A DNA stretch of 64,000 nt, taken from the NCBI RefSeq assembly GCF_964642095.1, contig NZ_OZ209244.1, positions 2,294,001-2,358,000 on the forward strand, written 5' to 3'. The DNA comes from Fretibacterium fastidiosum (GTDB lineage Bacteria > Synergistota > Synergistia > Synergistales > Aminobacteriaceae). The notes beneath the pieces are model-generated. The model was not told the DNA's origin and ran no database searches. It was given only the letters and a program-made list of their open reading frames with translations. Made by a program: the position numbers and the translations under genes. Positions 13,299-22,853 of the stretch are shown piece after piece; position 1 is the first letter of the stretch; each line of letters opens with the position of its first letter.

Positions 13299-15914
13299 AT
13301 GTCCGAGGAACATTTTCTTCCGCCTCGTGCGGGGAAGGGGGTTCTGTCCCGCGCGAGGGTGAACGCGATTTTAGAGGCCGCAAAGGAGCGAGGGGGACAG
13401 TGGATCTACGTGGGGGCTCCGGGCGGATTCGGAAAGAGCCTTGCCGTCTCGCAGTGGCTTGCCCCGCAGCGCAACAAGCACGCCTGGATCACGCTGGACC
13501 CCTACGACAACAACGAGGGCCGCTTCGTCCGCAAGCTCCTTGGAGGTCTTGCCTTCGCCCAGAGGGCGAACCGAAGGCTGGCCCATACCGTGGAGCGGGT
13601 GCGGCCCCCCTTCCTGGAGTGCCTCTTCGACGCCCTGGACCTGCTCCTCCCCAACGAAAAAAAGTACGTCCTGGTCCTGGACGACCTTCACCACCTGCGG
13701 GACGGGGCGGTGCTGAGGGCGCTCCCCCTGTTCCGAAAACGCCTCCCCTCCGCTTTCACCGTCTGCCTCCTGAGCCGGGACGAGCCCCCGGATGTCTTCC
13801 TGGACGCCATCCTGAAGGGCGACATGACCGTCCTGGACGCCCGCGACCTGGCCTTCGACGAGGAGGAATTGCGAAGGCTCCTGAGTCGAAACGGCCTCTC
13901 CGCCAGTCAGGCCCCCGACCTCCTGAGGAGGACTGCGGGCTGGCCCATAGCGGTGAGGGCCCTTTTGATGGGGCGCGAAACGCCGGAAGAAGCGGAGAAA
14001 AAAAGGAAAATGTCCCCCGACGAGGTCCTGCATGGGGAAGAGCTGCTGCGCCGCTACCTGGACGTCCACGTCTGGAGCGGCTGGGGCGATCGGGTTCAGG
14101 ACTTCCTGATGCAGGCCTCCCTGCCCGCCCTGCTGGACGGGCGGTTGTGCCGCCGCCTGACGGGACGGCAGGACAGTGCTGAAATCCTCGAATCCCTGTC
14201 CCGGAACCTGGCCTTCGTCTCCCGTCTGGGGGACGGGCGTTATCGTCTGCACGACCTCTTTCGGGACTTTCTGAGGGAGAAGCTTGCCGAAAGTCCCCGC
14301 GCTGGTGAAGTTCACGCTCTGGAAAAAAAGGTGGCCGACGCGCTCTTTGAGGAGGAGGACTATTACGCTGCTGCTGCGCACTACATCCGCTGCTCCGATT
14401 CCAGGGGACTGTCCGACTGCTGTGCGGCCTTTCGGCGAATCGCCGCCTCCAGTTCGATCGAGGATCGCATCGCGTTCTTCAAGGAATACGTGATCGGGGG
14501 ACGCGAGGAGCTGCGCAAGGACCTCTTTGAGGGGAACCTTCCCATAATGGCTCAATGCGCGTTCGTGTACTACGTGGAGGGGGACGCCCGGCAGTTCCTC
14601 CGGCTTATGGATAAGATTGAACGAGAGCTGAAAGGCCGAAGCCCAAAGGACGATTCCTGCAAGAAAGTGGACGAGGACGCGCTTCAGTTTTTCTGGGTGC
14701 TTCGGGCCCTGGACTTCCGGAGGCCTCTCGACCGCTATACGGACGAGTTCCTGGCGGGGCGAAAGGACCTGGAGCCTCTCCTGGCCGGCGGACGGCTCCG
14801 GGTGGGGACCTTCACCGCGGCCATGCCCATGCTGCATCGGTCCTTGATGGACCAGTCGGACCTGGCTCGGGGCCGCAGCCTCTACGCCCAGGCCGAAAGG
14901 AGGCGGAAGGCCTTTACCTCCTTTTTGGGAAATGAGCACCTGGTCATACTGGAGTGCCATCTTGCGGGGATCCTCTACGAGAGCGGCCGCCTCCCCGAGG
15001 CCTGTTTCCGGGCCCTGAAGGCCCAGGAGATGATGGAGACGACGCCCTGTAGGGCGGAGGTGCGTTTCTCCGCGGACCTGATCCTGTCGGCCATCCTGAG
15101 GGGGATGGGACGGAGGGACGAGGCCACCAGGATCGAGGCGGAGACGGAGCGGCGCATCGAGAGGGAAGGCCTCCTGCCCCTGCGTCCCAGCCTTCGGACC
15201 TGGCGCTATGCCTCCCGCATCGCCGGCGGAGACGGGACAGCGGCGCGGGAGTGGCTGGATACCTACGCCCCCCCCCTCGCCGACCGCCTGCCCCTGTACC
15301 GGATGCACCAGCACTTCGTCACGGTCCGGGCGCTGCTTGCCGTCCGTGAGGATGCCCTGGCCGTCCTCTTTGGCGAGAAGCTGCTGAAGCTGGGGATGGA
15401 TTTTCGGCGCCAACTGGACGTTATCGAAGCCTCTCTGCTGCTCTCGATCGCCCACAGGAACCTGGGAAACCGCAAAAAAAGCCTCTTTTACATAGAACGG
15501 GCGCTCAAGATCGCGGCGCTCTGCAATTTCTCAAGGCTCTTCATCGACGACGCGCCCGCCCTCGCCCCGATCCTCGACGCCCTGCTTCGGGCCTTCAAAA
15601 CGCGAAAGGCGCTCTGGATCGACTTTGCGGTCCGGGTCCGGGCTGCCATGGCGGGGACCGATACGGCGTCTCCGCCTCCGTCAAAAGCGGAGGCGGAGAC
15701 GGTTCCCCTCCTGAACGGCAGGCAGGTTCGGATTCTGGAGCTTCTCGAAAGGAACGCCAGCTACGGGGAGATCGCGAAGGACCTGGGGATTGCCCACAGC
15801 ACGGCAAAATACCACGTCCTCAGGCTTTACCGCGCCTTGGGCGCCTCAAGCGCCGCCGAGGCCCTCGCCCGCGCCGGCTGCAGCAGGCCGCAGCGAGAGG
15901 ACGGCCTTGCCTGA
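13299..15914 (+). CDS. MalT-like LuxR-family transcriptional regulator with N-terminal ATPase
   Basis: This is a 871-residue regulator of the LAL/MalT type. Residues ~30-250 form a STAND-type ATPase: Walker A G-A-P-G-G-F-G-K-S near 39-47 and Walker B Y-V-L-V-L-D-D near 126. The long middle is helical and Ala/Leu/Arg-rich, consistent with TPR-like repeats that sense an effector. The last ~65 residues are a LuxR helix-turn-helix (L-N-G-R-Q-V-R-I-L-E-L-L-E-R, then Y-G-E-I-A-K-D-L-G-I-A-H-S-T-A-K-Y-H). The ATG at 13299 has AGGGAG ~10 bases upstream; the longer open frame reads back into the repeat. Targets are unknown; the divergent exported-protein genes are candidates. Confidence 0.88.
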   Translation: MSEEHFLPPRAGKGVLSRARVNAILEAAKERGGQWIYVGAPGGFGKSLAVSQWLAPQRNKHAWITLDPYDNNEGRFVRKLLGGLAFAQRANRRLAHTVERVRPPFLECLFDALDLLLPNEKKYVLVLDDLHHLRDGAVLRALPLFRKRLPSAFTVCLLSRDEPPDVFLDAILKGDMTVLDARDLAFDEEELRRLLSRNGLSASQAPDLLRRTAGWPIAVRALLMGRETPEEAEKKRKMSPDEVLHGEELLRRYLDVHVWSGWGDRVQDFLMQASLPALLDGRLCRRLTGRQDSAEILESLSRNLAFVSRLGDGRYRLHDLFRDFLREKLAESPRAGEVHALEKKVADALFEEEDYYAAAAHYIRCSDSRGLSDCCAAFRRIAASSSIEDRIAFFKEYVIGGREELRKDLFEGNLPIMAQCAFVYYVEGDARQFLRLMDKIERELKGRSPKDDSCKKVDEDALQFFWVLRALDFRRPLDRYTDEFLAGRKDLEPLLAGGRLRVGTFTAAMPMLHRSLMDQSDLARGRSLYAQAERRRKAFTSFLGNEHLVILECHLAGILYESGRLPEACFRALKAQEMMETTPCRAEVRFSADLILSAILRGMGRRDEATRIEAETERRIEREGLLPLRPSLRTWRYASRIAGGDGTAAREWLDTYAPPLADRLPLYRMHQHFVTVRALLAVREDALAVLFGEKLLKLGMDFRRQLDVIEASLLLSIAHRNLGNRKKSLFYIERALKIAALCNFSRLFIDDAPALAPILDALLRAFKTRKALWIDFAVRVRAAMAGTDTASPPPSKAEAETVPLLNGRQVRILELLERNASYGEIAKDLGIAHSTAKYHVLRLYRALGASSAAEALARAGCSRPQREDGLA

Positions 15915-15957
15915 GCCCCACAGGGCGGGGCCATCCCCGGGTCAGGCGACGGGCGCC

Positions 15958-16263
15958 TCAGGGCAGATCGCCGGACCGGGCGCCGGGGCTTGCCAGCAGG
16001 ATGACGCGCTCGCCCGAAGCCACAAGGTTGTACTGCTCGCGGGCCAGGTGCTCGATCCCCTCCCTCGTCTTGTAGAAGGACACCTTCTCCTCATAGTTCC
16101 TGACGTTTTCCTTCTTCCGCTGAAGGAGATCCTCCCGCTCGTCGATCGCGCTCCGGATCTGTTCGATCCGGCTCACCTCAAAGGCGTAGTGCGTCACCAT
16201 GATCAGCGCCAGGAGGCCGAGGAACGCGATCAGGGCGATCCGCCTCAGCGGGGGCATCGCCAT
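15958..16263 (-). CDS. FtsB/DivIC-type septum formation initiator protein
   Basis: This 101-residue protein has one membrane helix near the N-terminus (I-A-L-I-A-F-L-G-L-L-A-L-I-M-V). A coiled coil follows (I-E-Q-I-R-S-A-I-D-E-R-E-D-L-L-Q-R-K), and then R-E-G-I-E-H-L-A-R-E-Q-Y-N-L-V, which matches the FtsB/DivIC motif 'y-I-E-k-x-A-R-e-x-l-g-l-v'. FtsB proteins bridge FtsL and FtsQ in the divisome. The start at 16263 lies 4 bases after the argS stop, with GGAGCGG inside the argS end. A second ATG at 16257 is possible. It lies outside the division cluster, at the end of the dapF-secA-argS run. Confidence 0.85.
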   Translation of the reverse strand: MAMPPLRRIALIAFLGLLALIMVTHYAFEVSRIEQIRSAIDEREDLLQRKKENVRNYEEKVSFYKTREGIEHLAREQYNLVASGERVILLASPGARSGDLP

Positions 16264-16267
16264 GGCG

Positions 16268-17986
16268 CTACATCCGCTCCGGAGCGCTGACCCCAAGCAG
16301 GCCCAGACAGGTGGCGAGGACGATTCGCACCGCCTCCGCCAGGCGCAGGCGGCCGCGCTCAACCTCCGTGCTCTCCCCCAGGATGCGGTTCGTGTTGTAG
16401 AAGGAGTGGAAAGCCCCCGCCAGGTTCAGCGCGTAGGCCGTCACCACATGGGGCGCCAGGTCCGCTGAGGCCCCGGCCATCTCCACCGGGAAGGTCGCCA
16501 GCGTCTCAGCCAGAGCCCGCGCTTCCCTGTTGTCGAACAACAGGTCGGGAAGGGGCGTCCCATCCCGGCGCAGCGCCGCCACGTCGCCGCCGCGCCCCTC
16601 CCACTCCCGAAGGAGGCTCGATATGCGGGCATGGGCGTACTGGAGGTAGTAGACGGGGTTGTCGCTGCTCTGCTTCTTCGCCAGGTCCAGGTCGAAGTCC
16701 AGCTGGCTGTCGCTGCGCCGCATGAGGAAGAAGAAGCGCGTCGCGTCCACCCCGACCTCGTCCAGGACCGACCTGAGCGTGACGAACTCCCCGGCGCGCG
16801 TCGACATGCTCACGATCTTTCCGTCGCGCTTCAGGGCCACCAGCTGGATCAGGAGGGCCTTGAAGTCGTCGGGGGCCCTGCCCATCGCCTCGACGGCCGC
16901 CTTCATGCGCGGGACGTAGCCGTGGTGGTCCGCGCCCCACACGTCGATGACCCGGTCGAACCCCCGGCGCACGAACTTGTCGTGGTGGTAGGCGACGTCG
17001 GAGGCGAAGTACGTCGGGACGCCGTTGCTTCGGATCAGGACCCGGTCCTTGTCGTCCGCAAAGGCCGTTGACTTGAACCACAGGGCGCCATTCGACTCGA
17101 AGGCGTACCCGCGCTTCTTCAGGTCCTCCATGGCGTGGCTCACCAGGTCCCGCTCGTAGAGCGACGCCTCGGAGAACCAGCTGTCGAACAGGACCCCAAA
17201 GCGCTCCAGGTCCTCTCGTATCCCCTCGAGGATGTGGTCCGCCGCATACCTTTCGAACCAGGGAAGGCTCTCCGCGAGGGGAGTCGCGAGGAAGCGATCC
17301 CCCTCCTCCTTCCGGATCCGCTCCGCCAGGTCCAGCAGGTAGTCGCCCTTGTAGCCGTCCTCCGGCAACGGGGCGAGCTCCGACCTGCCGCAGACCTCGA
17401 AGTAACGGGCCTGCGTGGACCTCCCCAGCGTCTCGATCTGCAGACCGGCGTCGTTGAGGTAATACTCTCGTTCCACGTTCCAGCCCGTGAAGCTCAGGAT
17501 TCGCGCCACGGCGTCGCCGACGGCCGCGCCGCGGCCGTGGCCGATGTGCAGCGGCCCCGTCGGGTTGGCGCTGACGAACTCCACCTGGACCCTGCGCCCC
17601 TGCCCCAGGTCCACTGCCCCGTAGCGCTCCCCCTGCTGCAGGACCTGAGACGCGGCTTCGGCGAACCACCTGTGGGAGAGGAAGAGGTTGATGAACCCCG
17701 GCCCCGCGACCTCCACCCTGTCGAGCAGGTCCTGGCACCCCTCCTGCAGGGAGCCGGCGATCCGGGCCGCAATGTCGCGCGGAGGCATCGAGAAGGCCCG
17801 CGCCAGCTGCATGGCGACGTTGCTGGCCCGGTCCCCCTGGTCTGCGCGCCTGGGGCGTTCGAGCTCAAAGGACAGAGCCTCGGGCAGCTCCTTTCCGCAC
17901 GCCTCGGCCGTCCTCAGGGCTGCGGAGTGCAGGGCCCGCACCAGCGCAGCCTCCACTGCGTTCAACCTGGAAAAATTCTCGTCCAT
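16268..17986 (-). CDS. argS: Arginyl-tRNA synthetase
   Basis: This is a class I synthetase that charges tRNA-Arg with arginine; 572 residues, normal length. The ATP-binding motif is A-N-P-T-G-P-L-H-I-G-H-G (about residues 139-150). The KMSKS-equivalent reads V-S-M-S-T-R-A-G, the usual 'MSTR' form in ArgS. The N-terminal additional domain and the C-terminal DALR anticodon-binding domain are present (Y-L-Q-Y-A-H-A-R-I with following helices). It is followed 4 bases later by the ftsB-like gene and preceded by the exported protein at 18009-19880, all on the same strand. Confidence 0.97.
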   Translation of the reverse strand: MDENFSRLNAVEAALVRALHSAALRTAEACGKELPEALSFELERPRRADQGDRASNVAMQLARAFSMPPRDIAARIAGSLQEGCQDLLDRVEVAGPGFINLFLSHRWFAEAASQVLQQGERYGAVDLGQGRRVQVEFVSANPTGPLHIGHGRGAAVGDAVARILSFTGWNVEREYYLNDAGLQIETLGRSTQARYFEVCGRSELAPLPEDGYKGDYLLDLAERIRKEEGDRFLATPLAESLPWFERYAADHILEGIREDLERFGVLFDSWFSEASLYERDLVSHAMEDLKKRGYAFESNGALWFKSTAFADDKDRVLIRSNGVPTYFASDVAYHHDKFVRRGFDRVIDVWGADHHGYVPRMKAAVEAMGRAPDDFKALLIQLVALKRDGKIVSMSTRAGEFVTLRSVLDEVGVDATRFFFLMRRSDSQLDFDLDLAKKQSSDNPVYYLQYAHARISSLLREWEGRGGDVAALRRDGTPLPDLLFDNREARALAETLATFPVEMAGASADLAPHVVTAYALNLAGAFHSFYNTNRILGESTEVERGRLRLAEAVRIVLATCLGLLGVSAPERM

Positions 17987-18008
17987 TTCTCATCGTTCCT
18001 CCCAAAGT

Positions 18009-19880
18009 TCAGCGCTTCAACTGCACTGGAATATGCCTCTCCGCAAAGGCCTGCCACAGGGCCACGCAACGCTGGAGCAGCGCCAGATCGCCCTCCGCCA
18101 CCCTGAGCGTATCGACCTCGCACCGAGCCGAGCCCACCACCCGATGACGCCATGCCTTGCAGCTGTCGCTGTAGTTGACCCTGTCCGGCGTCCGCTTCGT
18201 CTCCCCCTCGTCGAGGATGCGCTCCGCGCTGCGGGGCAGACCGATCGTCCACCGCTGCTCCAGGACGAAGGGAAAGCGCAGCTCGATGGGAGTGGACTGC
18301 CCCTTCAGAGCGCTGAAGGCCTTCGGCAGAAAGGCCGGCGGCATCGCCAAGAGGCCCGGTCCTCCGATCGAGGCCACGCCGGGCTTTTTCTTCAGGGCAA
18401 AGGAGAGCTCCAGCCCCTCCCTGCTCCGTCGGCACTGGACGTCCTCGTAATGGCGCAGGTCGGGGAAGAGCTCCAGCAGGGCAGCACGCACCTCGGCCTC
18501 CGCAGGGGACCGCTCTCGCAGCAGGAAGGGAATCCAGGCCCCTCGAAGGAGCAGGCGCACGACGCCGGTCAACCTCCCCTGCTCGTCCATCTTGAGCTCC
18601 ATGGCGGCGAACAGGCGGTTCGCCGCCGCCCTGGAGGCGGGCACCTCCTTACTCGACAGGGTGCCGTTGGCGGAGAGGCCAAAGACCCGCTCCCCCTGAA
18701 GGAGCGCGGAAGGCCCTCCGTCGAAGGGGGCGCTCATGTCGTAGAAGACGCTGTCCCGCGTCCGCTGCTTTCCATGAAACGCAGGGACCTCCAGCAGGGC
18801 GTCCTGCAGGAGCTCAGGGGACAGAGGGGGCTCCTCCGCAGGCTCTATGGGAAGGCGCCAGCTCATGGGCGCGTCCACCCCTTCCTGAGCCAGCCAGGCC
18901 CTGGCCAAAAGCAGTTTTTCGTTCCGGGTCCAGGGCGCCGCGCCGGGGACCTCCCGCCGGGCCCCATCGGGCAGGTGAAGCTCCGGCTGGAGGAAGAGCC
19001 AGTTGAGGAGGCTCTTCACGCCCTCCTCCGCAGAGCTGTGAAAGCCCGCCCTCGCGGCGTCCGGCGCGGTGGGGAGCTCGGTGCCGACGGCCGAACGCAT
19101 CAACCGGATCAGGCCCGCCCTCTCCCGCCTCATGCTGAAGGCCAGCCCCGACCTCCGGGAGCGAATCAGCCCCTTCGGCTCGAAGGGCGCGGTGTTGATG
19201 ACGCGCCAGCTGTAGACGGACCCCTGGGGGGCCCGTCGGACCTCCGGCTCCAGCTCCTGAGGAAAGGCTCGAAAGACGATGGACTGGGATGGGGGGAGGT
19301 GTACCTCCACGTTGGACTCCCAGACGGGAAGGGCCTCCTGCAGCCAGACGAGGTCCTCAAAGGCCAGGGCATCGGGCGTCACATCCCGCCAGGCGACCGC
19401 CAGGACGAAGGGCTCCGGCAGGTCCCGGAAGCTCACGGTCTGGAGCCCGCCCTCGGCGACCGGCGCCACGTCCCGCAGCTTCTCTCCCGTGTCGAAGGAG
19501 TAGACGCAGGCCTGCAGGACCTCCGCCCGTCCTCCCGCGGGGTCCGGGATTCGCCAGGTCAGCCAGCGGTCGTCCAGGTCCCTGCGGCCCAGGATGACCC
19601 ACAGGTGCGTCCGCTCCATCCCTCCCTTGTCGCCCCGTCTGAAGACCTCCCGGCGCAGCCAGACGATCCCCTGGGCGTCGGGGTAGGTGGTGAAGTCCGG
19701 GTTGAGCTGGCGCATGCGCGCGACGCTGTACTCCGGCACCTCCTCCCCGCCCTGAGCGGCAGCGGGCAGAGCCAGGGCGGCCGTCAGCAAAAGCCACGCC
19801 ACCAGGAGCCGGCACAGCCTCGTCCCGACCCCGCCGCAGGGGTGGGACCGCGTTCCGGCCGCGTCCTCATCGAAGCGCAT
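18009..19880 (-). CDS. Large exported protein, DUF3857-like N-terminal region
   Basis: This 623-residue protein has a signal peptide (L-L-V-A-W-L-L-L-T-A-A-L-A-L-P-A-A-A-Q). The N-terminal half, with repeated beta-strand patterns and V-E-V-H-L-P-P-S-Q-S then Y-S-W-R-V-I-N-T-A-P-F-E-P, resembles DUF3857 proteins, which usually carry a transglutaminase-like domain after it. I do not see a convincing Cys-His-Asp triad, so the catalytic domain is missing or too diverged. The start at 19880 follows the secA stop by 2 bases (TAGGGATG), so it is coupled to secA. Function is unknown; a role in envelope biogenesis is plausible from position only. Confidence 0.7.
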   Translation of the reverse strand: MRFDEDAAGTRSHPCGGVGTRLCRLLVAWLLLTAALALPAAAQGGEEVPEYSVARMRQLNPDFTTYPDAQGIVWLRREVFRRGDKGGMERTHLWVILGRRDLDDRWLTWRIPDPAGGRAEVLQACVYSFDTGEKLRDVAPVAEGGLQTVSFRDLPEPFVLAVAWRDVTPDALAFEDLVWLQEALPVWESNVEVHLPPSQSIVFRAFPQELEPEVRRAPQGSVYSWRVINTAPFEPKGLIRSRRSGLAFSMRRERAGLIRLMRSAVGTELPTAPDAARAGFHSSAEEGVKSLLNWLFLQPELHLPDGARREVPGAAPWTRNEKLLLARAWLAQEGVDAPMSWRLPIEPAEEPPLSPELLQDALLEVPAFHGKQRTRDSVFYDMSAPFDGGPSALLQGERVFGLSANGTLSSKEVPASRAAANRLFAAMELKMDEQGRLTGVVRLLLRGAWIPFLLRERSPAEAEVRAALLELFPDLRHYEDVQCRRSREGLELSFALKKKPGVASIGGPGLLAMPPAFLPKAFSALKGQSTPIELRFPFVLEQRWTIGLPRSAERILDEGETKRTPDRVNYSDSCKAWRHRVVGSARCEVDTLRVAEGDLALLQRCVALWQAFAERHIPVQLKR

Positions 19881-19882
19881 CC

Positions 19883-22726
19883 CTAGAGCCCCTTCCCGCA
19901 GCAATGCTTGTACTTCTTCCCGCTCCCGCAGGGGCACGGGTCGTTTCGCCCGATCTTCGTCCCCCGGCGCACGGGCTGACGCTTCCCGCCCCCCGGCTGG
20001 GGCAGCGGGTCCTCTCCCCTGCCCTCCGGGCCGAAGCCCGGAAGCTGAAAATCCCGGCTCTCGGAGACGCGTCGCTCCCTGGATGGCCCCTCGGCGGAGA
20101 CGACCTGCACGCGGAAGATCTGTTCCGCGATGGCCTCCTTGACCCGCTCCATCATCTCCTGGAACAGGTTGAAGGACTCGAACTGATACTCGATCAGGGG
20201 GTCCTTCTGGCCGATGGCCCGGAGCCCGATCCCCCGGCGCAGCTCGTCCATGGCCAGCAGGTGATCGCGCCAGGCGTTGTCCAGCGTGTTCAGCAGGACG
20301 TACCTCACCAGCCCCTCCGCTACCTCCGGCGGCAGGGTCGCCATCTTTCGGTCGTAGCGGGACTCGACCTCCTTCAGGACCTCCTCGCGCACCAGCTCCA
20401 GCCCGGCGCGGCTGTCCACCCGGGCCACCTCGTCTCCGCTCCCCGCCCCGAAGAGGGCGCGGAAGCGCGCCTCGGCCCTCGCCGGGTCCGCCTCCCCCTC
20501 CTCCGGGAAGTAGCGGTCCAGGATCGAGGAGGCGACACCGTGGACCACGTCCCGACCGTAGGCGACAACGTCCTCGTCCGTCAGGATCATGTGCCGCTCG
20601 TGGTAGACCGCTTCCCGCTGCTGGTTCATCACGTTGTCGTAGGCCAGGAGCTGCTTTCGGATGTCGAAGTGCATCTCCTCGACCTTGTGCTGCGACGACT
20701 CGATGATCCTCGAGAGCATCCCCGACTCGATGGCCTCTCCGTCCGTCATCCCCAGCTTCCCCATCAGGCCCTGAATGCGCTCGGAGCCGAAGAGGCGCAG
20801 CAGGTTGTCCTCAAGGGAGAGGTAGAAGCGGCTGCTGCCCGGGTCGCCCTGGCGGCCGGACCGTCCGCGCAGCTGGTTGTCGATGCGGCGGGACTCGTGC
20901 CGCTCCGTCCCCACGATCGCCAGGCCGCCCAGCGCCGCCACCTTTTCGTGCTCCTCGCGGCAGGCGGCGGAGAAGTCCACAAGGAAGGCGTCGTAGGCCT
21001 CCTTGATCCTGGCGAATATCCCGCGCAGCCGCCCGACGATCTCCGCGCCCTCGGCCGCATTGACGCGCTGCTCCTTCAGGTAGTTCGCCGCCAGGTTCTC
21101 CGTGTCCAGGTTGGAATAGCGCACGAAGTACTCGTAGACGCTCTCCTCGTCCAGCCCGCTCCCGCCCCAGTCGACCTCGGGGCGGGTGGCCAGGAGCTTC
21201 TCCCGGGCCAGAAACTCCGGGTTCCCCCCCAGCATGATGTCCGTGCCGCGGCCCGCCATGTTCGTGGCGACGGTCACGGCTCCTTCGTGTCCCGCCTGGG
21301 CCACGATGTGGGCCTCCTTCTCGTGGTGCTTCGCGTTCAGCACCTGGTGGGGCACGTGGCGGGCCTTCAGCAGCTTGCTGACCCGCTCCGAATTCTCGAT
21401 GGAGGTGGTCCCCACCAAGACAGGCTGTCCGCGCTTGTGGCACTCCTCCACGTCGTCCGCGACGGCGTTGAACTTCTCCACCATCGTGCCGTAGATCACG
21501 TCGGGGTTGTCCTTTCGGATCATCGGACGGTGGGTGGGGATCGTCACCACCTGCAGGCCGTAGATCTCCTTGAACTCCTCGGCCTCCGTAGCGGCCGTTC
21601 CCGTCATGCCCGCGAGCTTTCTGTACATGCGGAAGTAGTTCTGAAGGGTGATCGTGGCAAGCGTCTGGCTTTCGCGCCCCACCTTGACGCGCTCCTTCGC
21701 CTCGATGGCCTGATGGAGCCCGTCTGAGTAGCGGCGCCCCACCATGAGGCGCCCCGTGAACTCGTCCACGATCACGATCTCCCCGTCCTTCACCACGTAA
21801 TCCACGTCGCGGGTAAAGAGGCGGTGTGCCTTCAGCGCCTGCACGATACGGTGCGCCAGGTCGGAATGTGCCGCGTCGGAGAAGAGCCCCGGCAGCTTCA
21901 GGGCGTCCTCGCAGCGCTGGATACCCGCCTCCGTGACGGCGATGCTGCGCTCCTTCTCGTCCTTTTCGTAGTCGGCCCCTTCCTTGAGCTGGCGGGCCAC
22001 GCCGTCCGCCTTCACGTAGAGATCGACGTTGTCGTCCGAGGGGCCTGAGATGATGAGGGGAGTCCGAGCCTCGTCGATGAGGATGGAGTCCACCTCGTCC
22101 ACGATGCAGTAGGCGTGCGGGCGCTGCACCATCTGGTCCGCGCGCATCACCATGTTGTCGCGCAGGTAATCGAAGCCGAACTCGCTGTTCGTGCCGTAGG
22201 TTATGTCCGCCCTGTAGGCCTCGTAGCGCTCTTCGGCCGGCATGTAGGGATAGATCACCCCCACGGAGAGCCCCAGGAAATTGTAGATGGGGGCCATCCA
22301 GGCGGCGTCGCGCCGGGCCAGATAGTCGTTCACGGTCACGAGGTGGACGCCCTCCCCCTTCAGGGCGTTGAGGACGACGGCCAGGGTCGCCACCAGGGTC
22401 TTGCCCTCACCGGTCTTCATCTCGGCGATGTGCCCGTCGTGCAGGGCCATGCCGCCGATCAGCTGGACATCGTAATGACGCAGGCCAATCGTCCTCCAGG
22501 ACACCTCGCGGGCCAGCGCGAAGACCTCCGGCAGGAGCTCGTTCAGGTCCGCGCCCTCCCGCGCCAGCCCGCGCAGCTCCGCTCCACGGGTCCGCAGCTC
22601 CTCGACGCTCCTGGCCTCCATCGCGTCCGACAGAGCGTTGACGTCCTCAACCTGCGTCCCGTACTTCCGGAGGGCGCGGTCGTTGGGGTCCAGCCCCAGC
22701 ATCTTCCTTAAACTCTTCCACAGCAT
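19883..22726 (-). CDS. secA: Protein translocase ATPase SecA
   Basis: SecA drives secretory preproteins through SecYEG; 947 residues. Walker A is M-K-T-G-E-G-K-T-L-V-A-T near 100-112. The DEAD-type box is V-D-E-V-D-S-I-L-I-D-E-A-R-T-P-L-I. The helicase motif A-G-R-G-T-D-I-M-L-G and the G-R-S-G-R-Q-G-D-P-G motif are present. The extreme C-terminus carries the zinc/SecB-binding C-P-C-G-S-G-K-K-Y-K-H-C-C. GAGGTG lies ~10 bases before the ATG. It is cotranscribed with the exported protein downstream (2-base gap). Confidence 0.98.
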   Translation of the reverse strand: MLWKSLRKMLGLDPNDRALRKYGTQVEDVNALSDAMEARSVEELRTRGAELRGLAREGADLNELLPEVFALAREVSWRTIGLRHYDVQLIGGMALHDGHIAEMKTGEGKTLVATLAVVLNALKGEGVHLVTVNDYLARRDAAWMAPIYNFLGLSVGVIYPYMPAEERYEAYRADITYGTNSEFGFDYLRDNMVMRADQMVQRPHAYCIVDEVDSILIDEARTPLIISGPSDDNVDLYVKADGVARQLKEGADYEKDEKERSIAVTEAGIQRCEDALKLPGLFSDAAHSDLAHRIVQALKAHRLFTRDVDYVVKDGEIVIVDEFTGRLMVGRRYSDGLHQAIEAKERVKVGRESQTLATITLQNYFRMYRKLAGMTGTAATEAEEFKEIYGLQVVTIPTHRPMIRKDNPDVIYGTMVEKFNAVADDVEECHKRGQPVLVGTTSIENSERVSKLLKARHVPHQVLNAKHHEKEAHIVAQAGHEGAVTVATNMAGRGTDIMLGGNPEFLAREKLLATRPEVDWGGSGLDEESVYEYFVRYSNLDTENLAANYLKEQRVNAAEGAEIVGRLRGIFARIKEAYDAFLVDFSAACREEHEKVAALGGLAIVGTERHESRRIDNQLRGRSGRQGDPGSSRFYLSLEDNLLRLFGSERIQGLMGKLGMTDGEAIESGMLSRIIESSQHKVEEMHFDIRKQLLAYDNVMNQQREAVYHERHMILTDEDVVAYGRDVVHGVASSILDRYFPEEGEADPARAEARFRALFGAGSGDEVARVDSRAGLELVREEVLKEVESRYDRKMATLPPEVAEGLVRYVLLNTLDNAWRDHLLAMDELRRGIGLRAIGQKDPLIEYQFESFNLFQEMMERVKEAIAEQIFRVQVVSAEGPSRERRVSESRDFQLPGFGPEGRGEDPLPQPGGGKRQPVRRGTKIGRNDPCPCGSGKKYKHCCGKGL

Positions 22727-22756
22727 TCAGGCAGTCACCTCAAAATGATGATAATG

Positions 22757-22797
22757 TCAAAAAAATGCAGAAGTGCGGGGCCCCCTGGGGCTCCCGC
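22757..22797 (-). terminator. Possible terminator between the YitT-type gene and secA
   Basis: Read on the minus strand, GCGGG-a-GCCCC pairs with GGGGC-CCCGC (22775-22797) around a very small loop. A run of seven T follows after 9 bases. The gap between stem and T-run makes efficiency doubtful, so some transcription into secA is likely. Confidence 0.35.
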
Positions 22798-22853
22798 GCA
22801 CCGGCAGCTTTCCCTCCTGCCATTATAGCCCACGGGACGCCGCTGCGCCCCGG